Shown one piece after another: positions 52,673 through 59,858 of a DNA stretch of 64,000 nt. The notes under the pieces were generated by a model. It saw only the letters and a list, made by a program, of their open reading frames with translations. It had not been told where the DNA came from and searched no databases. How positions within the stretch are numbered: position 1 is the first letter of the stretch; every line of letters starts with the position of its first letter. The stretch lies in assembly GCF_951230155.1 (NCBI RefSeq), contig NZ_CATNVD010000012.1, forward strand, positions 88,258 to 152,257, read 5' to 3'. Origin of the DNA: Parablautia sp. Marseille-Q6255. GTDB taxonomy: Bacteria > Bacillota > Clostridia > Lachnospirales > Lachnospiraceae. The position numbers and the translations under genes were made by a program.

Positions 52673-52848
52673 AAAATCCCCTCCGTACTGGATCCTTTTT
52701 CTGTATTATCTTTTTATATTATCACAAAACTATCAAAAGGGGGAAAAATTATTATACCGGCTTTACAAATTAGTGAAACCCATTAGTGAACCCTCCTTTT
52801 ACAGGTCCACTCATTCAATAGAAATCAGAATCGTACACATAAGAAAAT

Positions 52849-52935
52849 GGTATACCTAAGGAACTGAATATCACGCTGCCGCCTGGGAGAGGAACCAATC
52901 TCCCTTTCGGTCTTATTCGGTGCCTTTGGTATACC
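52849..52935. repeat. nested 87-nt hairpin element between arsR and the Ldh2 gene
   Basis: GGTATACC at both ends, then AAGG/CCTT, CTGAATA/TATTCGG, CCG/CGG and GGGAGA/TCTCCC pair in order around the loop GGAACCAA. The whole 87-base element can fold into one long hairpin with small internal loops. Flanks are A+T-rich. No open frame or T-run is clearly associated. It is compatible with a MITE or an unknown structured RNA. Confidence 0.65.
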
Positions 52936-52974
52936 ACTGATGAAAATGTAGTTGAAAAATACTTTTTTTATTTC

Positions 52975-54087
52975 CTATTTCTCTTCAAATGAAAATTTAT
53001 ATGGCAAATGATATCGATCCCGGATCTCTATAAACTCTTTCTGTACAGCTGCACCGATCGGAACCCCCTTTTCTTTCCTTTCCTGCCACATAAGCCACTC
53101 CTTTTCTCCCGCAGTATAAATTCTTTCCTGTCCGGGAGCTTTCTTAGACGACCGGAGTGCACGGCAAATATCACCTGCAGTTTTACGAAACGTATCTTCT
53201 CCCATAAAAAAGTCAGGATTAATCACAAAGAAAAAGTGTCCTAAATGATACATCGTTTTACTGCCATCCGCCTTTAAACCTGTTAATGCTTTCATAAACG
53301 GCCCTCCAGTTAATGCCGCAGAAAGTATTTCTACTACTGCTGCATATCCGTAACCTTTATATCCGCACATTTCATCTCCGGCACCACCGAGAGGCGCCAA
53401 TGCCGCCGTTCCGTTTACCAGAGCTTTCAAAATTTCGTTTGATTCCGTCATTATTTCTCCATTTTCGGATACTACCATACCTGCCGGCGTTGGTTTTCCT
53501 TCCCGCGCATAATATTCAATTTTTCCACGTTGTACGATCGACGTTGCGCAGTCTAAACAAAACGGAAATTCTTCGTCTGTCGGCAATGAAAATGTAAACG
53601 GATTCGTCCCCATCATATTTTCTACGCCAAATGTCGGCGCGATCGACGGTCGCGCGTTTGTTCCTGTGATCCCGATCAGGCCTTCGTTACTGGCCATAGT
53701 TGCCCAGTAACCTGCTATTCCATAATGAGTTGAATTACAAATAGCGCCTCCTGCCATCCCGTATTTTTTTGCTTTATCAATTAATATCTGCATCATTTTA
53801 TAACTGGCAACCATTCCCATTCCGTCATGTGCATCCATTACAACTGTAGTTGGCGTGTCTTTTAAAATTTCAATATCCGTAACAGGTTTTAATGTGCCGT
53901 TTAAGATTCTGTCTATATATATCGGTTTAAAGCGATTGCATCCGTGGCTTTCAATCCCTCTCCGATCACTTTCAGCCAGAACATCTGCACAAATCCTGGC
54001 ATCCTCTTCCGGCACTCCTACCGCTTTAAATGCGTCTACCATAAAATTTTCAACAAGTTCCCAGGAAAGATACGGTCTCGTTTCCAT
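52975..54087 (-). CDS. Ldh2 family malate/L-lactate dehydrogenase-like oxidoreductase
   Basis: This 370-residue NAD(P)-dependent oxidoreductase is of the Ldh2 (malate/ureidoglycolate/diketogulonate dehydrogenase) family. It has the family signature SDRRGIESHGCNRF, then NSTHYGIAGYW, NARPSIAPTFG and DCATSIVQRGKIE. The substrate is a 2-hydroxyacid or its keto form; ureidoglycolate is possible given the purine genes in the same run. The ATG at 54087 has GGGGG nine bases before it; an extended frame is rejected. The gene is visibly more A+T-rich than the DcuC-family gene upstream of it, and it has its own promoter candidate. Confidence 0.85.
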   Translation of the reverse strand: METRPYLSWELVENFMVDAFKAVGVPEEDARICADVLAESDRRGIESHGCNRFKPIYIDRILNGTLKPVTDIEILKDTPTTVVMDAHDGMGMVASYKMMQILIDKAKKYGMAGGAICNSTHYGIAGYWATMASNEGLIGITGTNARPSIAPTFGVENMMGTNPFTFSLPTDEEFPFCLDCATSIVQRGKIEYYAREGKPTPAGMVVSENGEIMTESNEILKALVNGTAALAPLGGAGDEMCGYKGYGYAAVVEILSAALTGGPFMKALTGLKADGSKTMYHLGHFFFVINPDFFMGEDTFRKTAGDICRALRSSKKAPGQERIYTAGEKEWLMWQERKEKGVPIGAAVQKEFIEIRDRYHLPYKFSFEEK

Positions 54088-54130
54088 AAAATAAATCCCC
54101 CTTTTTTCTGTTTTTCCTTCTATATTTGTA

Positions 54131-54159
54131 TATATATCATTATTATATTTGATTTTCAA
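54131..54159 (-). promoter_or_regulatory. candidate promoter of the Ldh2 gene
   Basis: On the minus strand TTGAAA (54154-54159), a 17-base spacer and TATATA (54131-54136) lie about 44 bases before the start. The whole gene-free stretch 54088-54419 is A+T-rich and otherwise holds only the dcuC terminator. Confidence 0.4.
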
Positions 54160-54346
54160 TACTATTTTTATGCTTTTTGACATATTTGTAAGTATTATAC
54201 TATGAAAATGTTGTCACTTTTTAACATATTCACTACACTTTTTTCCTGTTTTGCGCTGAAATTTTTTCATATTTTCTGATATATATCTTCCATGGCACCA
54301 TGACATAAATTCCCGCCTCGTTTGAAGCATTCTCTATTCTCACCAA

Positions 54347-54384
54347 TGAAAAAAAGCCAGTACAAGCCTCAGCCTGTACCAGCT
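54347..54384 (-). terminator. terminator after the DcuC-family gene
   Basis: On the minus strand AGCTGGTACA (54375-54384) and TGTACTGGCT (54355-54364) pair with a small internal mismatch, followed by seven or more T. It lies 36 bases after the carrier's stop. Confidence 0.7.
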
Positions 54385-54419
54385 ATTTTCCCTCATTCAA
54401 AAATATTCTATTTCTTCTT

Positions 54420-55835
54420 TTACAAGAAGATCACCATAGAAAGCACAAACATAACTACCGTTCCGGTCAGCATCGGTACCGCTGTACGCTTTACGACCTC
54501 AAGCGGCTCCCGCTTTACACTTCCTGCCACGATCATAACTACCGCGGATACCGGTGAAACGGCACGCAGAAGATTTCCTGCCAGCCCCATCGGGATAGAC
54601 ACTGCAAATACAGAGATTCCCGCTGCCTCGGCAAGCGGCACCATAAGCGGCACCATCGCAAAGAACAGAGCTGTTCCGCTTCCACTGAGCAGTACGATCA
54701 ATGCTGTAAGCCCTACGAGCAGCAGCGGCAATACAAATCCCATTCCGCTTCCCTGCATACCTGTCATTGCGCTTTGCAAAGCAGCGATCAGCCCGATAGA
54801 CTTCAGACCTGTAACAAAAATCGTACCGGCTACAAGCAGCGCCACGATCGGCATAGAGCCTCCCATCCCCTTAAAGAAGGATTCGGTCTGGGCAAGTGCC
54901 TTCTTCCCATCTCTCGTACGGATCATCTCACAGATGATCGCAATGACAAATGAGAACAGCGTCGCTACTTCAACACTGATGTCTATCTGCAGCCCTGTGA
55001 GCTTCTGCAGTGCAAATACACCGATCAGGAGAAGGATAGGAAGTAATGGAAGGATCGCGTATACTGTGCGGTACAGCGCCCCGCCCTGAATCTCCTCGAT
55101 CGCCTTTACATCAGCAGCCTTTCCTGCAGCATCCTTACTCTTGCTGTCGCAATGCTTCTGCCAGAAGAAATGTACGACCGCCATAAGAAGGATCGTGGGT
55201 ACGGATACGATCGCATGATAACGGAATACATAATCCGTTGCTGTCATTCCTGCAAACTGTGCGGTATTGGCAAGCTCTGCGGCGATCGCTACATTATCAC
55301 TTCCAAGCGGCGTCGGCACGATCGTCGCTGTCGTGGCGATGATACCGGCTGCTGTCAGTGTACTCATCCCCGCCTGAAGCAGGATCGGATACAGTGTTGC
55401 AAGAAGGATGATCGCCAGATTTGAAGCGCTTGGCACAACGAGTGACAAAAGGTTTCCAAGCAGAAATACGATCGGCACTAAAATATATACAGATTTGATC
55501 TTTGCGATCGGTTTCGTCAGAACACTGACGGTCACATTGTTCGCCTTGATATCATTCATGTATGCGGAATATCCGCCCAGGATCAGGATGATAAATCCTG
55601 CTGATGAGATCGTTGACTTGAACTGGTCTGCGATCACCTTCAGCGGATCAAGCCAGACAGCTCCTGTAGAGACAAATTCTTCTCCTCCGATCGGGTTTCC
55701 AAGTGCCACGCCGACAAACATCAAAAGAATCCCCATCAAAAACAGCGTAATCTTGATGTCCATTTTCTTGATCAGCATAAATACCACGACTGCAACAGAA
55801 ATCGCCGCTGCCGCGTACATTACAAATGTTGACAT
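54420..55835 (-). CDS. DcuC family C4-dicarboxylate transporter
   Basis: This 471-residue membrane protein has about twelve hydrophobic segments in two halves and belongs to the DcuC / short-chain dicarboxylate family. It would exchange or export a C4-dicarboxylate such as succinate or a similar acid. Conserved features include SASNLAIILLATLYP, TIVPTPLGSDNVAIAAE and SGSGTALFFAM. The ATG at 55835 follows GAGAGGAG; the upstream frame is rejected. It lies 22 bases after the nucleoside hydrolase gene. Its partner genes suggest transport of a product of purine or nucleoside breakdown, which is inference. Confidence 0.83.
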   Translation of the reverse strand: MSTFVMYAAAAISVAVVVFMLIKKMDIKITLFLMGILLMFVGVALGNPIGGEEFVSTGAVWLDPLKVIADQFKSTISSAGFIILILGGYSAYMNDIKANNVTVSVLTKPIAKIKSVYILVPIVFLLGNLLSLVVPSASNLAIILLATLYPILLQAGMSTLTAAGIIATTATIVPTPLGSDNVAIAAELANTAQFAGMTATDYVFRYHAIVSVPTILLMAVVHFFWQKHCDSKSKDAAGKAADVKAIEEIQGGALYRTVYAILPLLPILLLIGVFALQKLTGLQIDISVEVATLFSFVIAIICEMIRTRDGKKALAQTESFFKGMGGSMPIVALLVAGTIFVTGLKSIGLIAALQSAMTGMQGSGMGFVLPLLLVGLTALIVLLSGSGTALFFAMVPLMVPLAEAAGISVFAVSIPMGLAGNLLRAVSPVSAVVMIVAGSVKREPLEVVKRTAVPMLTGTVVMFVLSMVIFL

Positions 55836-55857
55836 AACTGTTCTCCTCTCTTTTGTT

Positions 55858-56778
55858 TTAAATACATCTCGCGATCGATTCTTTAAACCACTCGCGGAAT
55901 TTTTCTCCGTCAATATCCATGCAGACCTTTGCATTCGGCTCTCTGTGCAGATAGCCCTTGAGATCTACTACAGTACAGCCGGTCGTCATCGTCCCGTTCA
56001 GCTCCACGCCGACATACGCCTCTTCCATGGTATACAGCTGCGGGCAGAGCAGATACGCGATCGCACAGCTGTCATACATCTTAAGGCCTGTGCCAAAGCT
56101 TCCGCCTCTGTAGCGTTTGAACAGATGATACGCCATATCTCCGACCTTTCCCATCTGTCTGATCTCCTCACTGTCCTGCGGCAGCACGAGCGCTTTCAGC
56201 CCCACATCGAGCCCTGCCATGACGATCGGCAGTCCGCTCTGAAATACCATCTGTGCAGCCTCCGGATCTGTCGCTACATTAAATTCTGACATTACGCCCT
56301 TATTTCCACGGGATGCAGAACCACCCATCATAACGATCTCACGGATATTTGTGCGCACCTCCGGATACATCGCAAAAAGCAAGGCGATATTGGTAAGTGT
56401 TGCGATCGGTACAAGCGTCACCGGCTCCGGACTCTCCATAATGACTCTGCGCATTGCATTGACCGCATGCTCCTTGAGCAAAAGCTCCGTCTTAGGTTCC
56501 GGGAAATTATACCCTTCCATTCCTGTCTTTCCATGGACATTCGATGCATCCACAAATTCCGCGATCAGCGGCTGTGCCGCTCCCATAGCCACCGGAACAT
56601 CTTTGCCGAAAAAGTTCAGCAGACGCAGCGTATTCTGCGTCACATTCTCAAGGGAGACATTCCCCGCTACTGTCGTGATCAGACGCACATCCAGCTCCTC
56701 CGAGAACAGCGCGATCGCAAGCGCAAGCGCGTCATCAATACCTGGATCTGTGTCAATAATGATTGGTCTTTTACTCAT
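55858..56778 (-). CDS. inosine/uridine-preferring nucleoside hydrolase
   Basis: This 306-residue enzyme removes the base from ribonucleosides. The Ca2+-binding N-terminal motif DTDPGIDDA (9-17) is intact, and EFNVATDPEAAQMVF later in the protein supplies active-site residues. It belongs to the Rih/IunH group; the base preference cannot be read. It follows the NCS2 permease gene by 79 bases and precedes the DcuC-family gene by 22, all on the minus strand. With the permease this suggests salvage or breakdown of purine nucleosides. Confidence 0.9.
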   Translation of the reverse strand: MSKRPIIIDTDPGIDDALALAIALFSEELDVRLITTVAGNVSLENVTQNTLRLLNFFGKDVPVAMGAAQPLIAEFVDASNVHGKTGMEGYNFPEPKTELLLKEHAVNAMRRVIMESPEPVTLVPIATLTNIALLFAMYPEVRTNIREIVMMGGSASRGNKGVMSEFNVATDPEAAQMVFQSGLPIVMAGLDVGLKALVLPQDSEEIRQMGKVGDMAYHLFKRYRGGSFGTGLKMYDSCAIAYLLCPQLYTMEEAYVGVELNGTMTTGCTVVDLKGYLHREPNAKVCMDIDGEKFREWFKESIARCI

Positions 56779-56857
56779 AATATTCCTCCTTTATTCTGAG
56801 ACAGCAGAAAAACTGCGTCTTTTCTTTACTTAAATAAATGCAGCGGCTGCACATTCT

Positions 56858-58204
56858 TTATACCAGCGTCCAAAAATACAGCACACATACAGCCACGAGA
56901 ATATACATGACCGGCGAAAGCTCCCTGCGCCTGCCTGAAGCATATTTCAACAGCACGTATGCCGGCAGAGCCACACAGATGCCATTTGCAATATTGTTTG
57001 CAAAAATGGTAAATGTCACGCACAGAAACGCCGGGAAATACTCTGTAATATCACTGTAGTCTATCTGTTTCATTCCGCTCAGCATATGAACGCCGATAAA
57101 TATAAGCACCGGCGCTGTCGCCGCAGATGGAATGATCAGAGCGATCGGGGCAAGGAAAAGTGCAAATACAAAACAAATACTCGTAAAGATCACACTCAGC
57201 CCGGTCTTTCCTCCTGCCTCCACACCTGCGGAAGATTCCAGATACGTCGTCATGCTCGGCATTCCGAACAGAGCGCCAAAACTGGTCGCTACCGCATCCA
57301 CCTGAAAGCATTTATCAATCCCCGGAAGATTCCCGTCCTTATCCAGGTATCCTGCCTTTGCTCCCACACCGAGTACCGTCCCAAAGGTAGAAAAGAAATC
57401 CGGAACAAACAGTGCGATAAGAAATGGAATATAGGCAAAATCAAGCGCTCCGAGAAAATCAATCCGCATAAACTGTTCTCCCAGACCGGCCGGCATGGAG
57501 ACAAAACGTTCCGGCAGCTCAGTCACTCCAGCCAAAACGCCTGCGACCGTTGTCAAAAGAATGGTGATGATCATACCGCCCGAAACATTTTTTACCTTCA
57601 TAACCAGCACGATCACAAATCCGACCAGGCACACCAGCACCTTGGGCGAAGTCAGATCACCAAATGTGAGGTTATTTTTCTCCGGCGCCGCAACGATCAG
57701 CCCGCAGCTTTTGGCGCCAAGTAAAGCGATAAACAGACCAATGCCTGCGCTGACCGCATGTTTCAGGCTTACCGGTATCACCCGCACCACAGCCTCGCGA
57801 AGTCCCAGAAAAGAGATCAGGATAAAAAGTATCCCGCTCCAGAAAATCACACCTGCCGCGATCTCCGGGCTGATCCCTTCATTAGAGATCATAGACGCCA
57901 CGACTCCGACACTGCCAAGTCCCGGCGCTAAAGCAAACGGACGATTCGTATAGAATGCCATCGCACAGCTTGTCAAAACAATCAGAAGCACCATCGCAGT
58001 CAGCATCACATGCCTGTTAAGCCCTGCCTGACCGAGCATATTGGGAACGGTTGCCAGCACATACGCCATGGTCACAAAGGTCGTGATCCCTGCCAGCATT
58101 TCCTGTCTTACCGTTGTCTGATACGCCGAAAGCTGAAACCGTCTTTCCAGCCACTGCTTCACATTTCCCGCCTCCCTCTTCTCCCCTGTTTTATAGCCTT
58201 TCAT
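56858..58204 (-). CDS. NCS2 family purine permease (AzgA/PbuG-like)
   Basis: This 448-residue transporter has about 12-14 helices and is of the AzgA-like (guanine/hypoxanthine/adenine) branch of the NCS2 family. NRPFALAPGLGSVGVVASMI and GMPSMTTYLESSAGVEAGGK are the conserved family segments, with the latter holding the usual TTYLESSAG motif. It should import a purine base by H+ symport. It starts the leftward purine/nucleoside run, opposite a LysR gene. No guanine riboswitch was found in the short leader. The ribosome binding site is weak (GAAAAG). Confidence 0.9.
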   Translation of the reverse strand: MKGYKTGEKREAGNVKQWLERRFQLSAYQTTVRQEMLAGITTFVTMAYVLATVPNMLGQAGLNRHVMLTAMVLLIVLTSCAMAFYTNRPFALAPGLGSVGVVASMISNEGISPEIAAGVIFWSGILFILISFLGLREAVVRVIPVSLKHAVSAGIGLFIALLGAKSCGLIVAAPEKNNLTFGDLTSPKVLVCLVGFVIVLVMKVKNVSGGMIITILLTTVAGVLAGVTELPERFVSMPAGLGEQFMRIDFLGALDFAYIPFLIALFVPDFFSTFGTVLGVGAKAGYLDKDGNLPGIDKCFQVDAVATSFGALFGMPSMTTYLESSAGVEAGGKTGLSVIFTSICFVFALFLAPIALIIPSAATAPVLIFIGVHMLSGMKQIDYSDITEYFPAFLCVTFTIFANNIANGICVALPAYVLLKYASGRRRELSPVMYILVAVCVLYFWTLV

Positions 58205-58323
58205 ATCTTTTCAGGTATCATGCAGCATCTGGTTCAAATCAGAACCTGTTTCCTTGTTTTTTTATTTTCTTTATAGTAATATAAGAAAAACAATATGTCT
58301 AATTCATATTTTTTATCAAAATC

Positions 58324-58338
58324 ATTCCTTTAAGGAAT
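58324..58338 (+). promoter_or_regulatory. LysR-type palindrome beside the regulator start
   Basis: ATTCCTTTAAGGAAT is a perfect 7-bp inverted repeat with a one-base centre and contains T-N11-A. It lies immediately before the Shine-Dalgarno of the LysR gene, in the region shared with the divergent permease, and may be an autoregulatory site. A second repeat (GGTTC/GAACC, 58231-58246) lies in the permease leader. Confidence 0.5.
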
Positions 58339-58352
58339 AGTTGGGAGGTCTC

Positions 58353-59264
58353 ATGGATTTTTTAGAGCTGCAGTATTTTATGGCCATTGCCAAACATAAA
58401 AACCTGACGAAGGCTGCACAGGAATTATATGTCTCTCAGCCGACCCTGACAAAATTTCTTCAAAAACTGGAAAAAGAAATGGGCGGAAAGGTATTCCGCA
58501 AAAATGGGCACCGCTATGACCTCACCTTTCTCGGCAATCGCTATCTTGAGTATGCCCGCAAGGTGATCACTTTAAATCAGGACTGGGAAAAAGAGCTGTC
58601 TGATATGCGTTCTTCTTACGAGGGAGAGCTAAACATAGCCTTTCCTCCCATGCGCAGCGTCTGCCTGATCCCGCAGTTTCTTCCCAGCTTCCACCAAAAG
58701 CATCCGGGCGTCCATATTAATTTTTACGAATACGGACACGGTATACAAGATGAGCTGCTCGCGGACGGAAGGCTCGACTTTGCAATTTTCAGCGCATGGC
58801 AGCCACATCCCAATCTGGCCTATGAAAAACTAAAGACAGAGGAAATCCTGCTGGTACTTTGCCCGGAACATCCGCTCGCAAAAAAAGCAGTCATCCGCGA
58901 TGACTGCCATTATCCATGGATGGATTTAAGCCTGCTAAAGGATCATCCATTTATCCTGCATTTTCCTGATCAGAATACCGGACGGGCTGCACAGCAGCTA
59001 TTTGAGCAGTACCATATCCAGCCGCCGGTCCCGTTTTTGACCCGAAGCAGCCAGACCTGCATCCAGCTCGCCGCCGAAGGTCTGGGCGCAAGCTTCGCCC
59101 CGGAAAGCTATGTCCGGCACGCTGCAAAATTCTGGCCGATGCTCGCCTTCTCTGTAGGGGAACCGCCAATGCGCAATAATCTGATCATCGCCCATCGCAA
59201 AAACTCCTATCTGTCTACCTTTGCACTTGATTTTATCAATATCGCAAAGCAGTGTCTGGAATAG
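58353..59264 (+). CDS. LysR family transcriptional regulator
   Basis: This 303-residue protein has an N-terminal winged helix-turn-helix (MDFLELQYFMAIAKHKNLTK, then AAQELYVSQPTLTKFLQKLE) and a C-terminal LysR substrate-binding domain (about 90-300). A co-inducer-binding loop GRLDFAIFSAWQPHP is visible. The gene is divergent from the NCS2 permease/nucleoside hydrolase run and probably controls it. The ATG at 58353 follows GGGAGGTC; an in-frame TTG four codons earlier is rejected because it lies in the ribosome site. A terminator-like hairpin follows. Confidence 0.9.
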   Translation: MDFLELQYFMAIAKHKNLTKAAQELYVSQPTLTKFLQKLEKEMGGKVFRKNGHRYDLTFLGNRYLEYARKVITLNQDWEKELSDMRSSYEGELNIAFPPMRSVCLIPQFLPSFHQKHPGVHINFYEYGHGIQDELLADGRLDFAIFSAWQPHPNLAYEKLKTEEILLVLCPEHPLAKKAVIRDDCHYPWMDLSLLKDHPFILHFPDQNTGRAAQQLFEQYHIQPPVPFLTRSSQTCIQLAAEGLGASFAPESYVRHAAKFWPMLAFSVGEPPMRNNLIIAHRKNSYLSTFALDFINIAKQCLE

Positions 59265-59289
59265 TCTGCAATAAAACGATCCTTCCGGG

Positions 59290-59322
59290 AGCAGGAGCCG
59301 TGTTTCTGCGGCTTTTGTTCCC
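59290..59322 (+). terminator. terminator after the LysR gene
   Basis: AGCCG and CGGCT (about 59296-59313) form a short G+C stem with an eight-base loop, followed by TTTTGTT; outer pairing (CGGGA/TCCCG) extends it. It lies about 30 bases after the regulator stop. Confidence 0.5.
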
Positions 59323-59400
59323 GATACCAAAAGAGCTTTCAGGCGGTTCTCGCCTCCCGGGACGAGGCATCTATCCTGTGTGTCATTTTCCCGGGTACTC

Positions 59401-59820
59401 TTATGCGTTTTTCCCGCTCAGTGCAAAGACAAGATCCTTCATCCACCCCTTTGAGAGTCCGTCCCATATTTTACGGTTATTGTCAATATCTGCTTCTCCG
59501 CAGTCGATCACTTCCATATGCATTCGGATCATATTTAAAAAAGAATCCCCGACTTTTATTTTAAGCTTCTGCACTGCCTCTGCAAACTGGTCAACAAATA
59601 CATGCCCCAGGATCTCAATCGCCAGAGATTCCTTCGTTATCCCAAGCGGCTTTCCGAGCTGCTCCTCATAGAGCTTCCGCGCGTATTCTGCCACCATAAG
59701 AGAGCCTGTGGTATCCGGATCCCTCAGAAACTCTACCAGTGCCTTATTCTTTTTAATTCTCACACATTTATCTTCGCACAAAACCGCAATGTCATGAAAG
59801 TCACAATTCCATTCGTTCAT
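59401..59820 (-). CDS. unknown 139-residue protein after the UvrA paralogue
   Basis: This gene is not recognised. The product is soluble and mostly helical, with N-terminal MNEWNCDFHDIAVLCEDKCV (three cysteines within 19 residues) and a run of amphipathic helices ending KDLVFALSGKNA. AAGGAG precedes the start, nine bases away. It follows the UvrA paralogue by 38 bases and may be part of the same transcript. Codon use is similar to the neighbours and no signal or membrane segment is present. It could be an accessory protein of the UvrA-like ATPase, but nothing in it shows this. Confidence 0.65.
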   Translation of the reverse strand: MNEWNCDFHDIAVLCEDKCVRIKKNKALVEFLRDPDTTGSLMVAEYARKLYEEQLGKPLGITKESLAIEILGHVFVDQFAEAVQKLKIKVGDSFLNMIRMHMEVIDCGEADIDNNRKIWDGLSKGWMKDLVFALSGKNA

Positions 59821-59858
59821 CCAAAACAGCTCCTTCCTCTTTCAGGTACTCTCTCCCT

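Noticed and set aside
58205..58352. guanine riboswitch before the NCS2 permease
   Set aside because: The leader is short and A+T-rich and lacks the conserved loop sequences of the purine aptamer.
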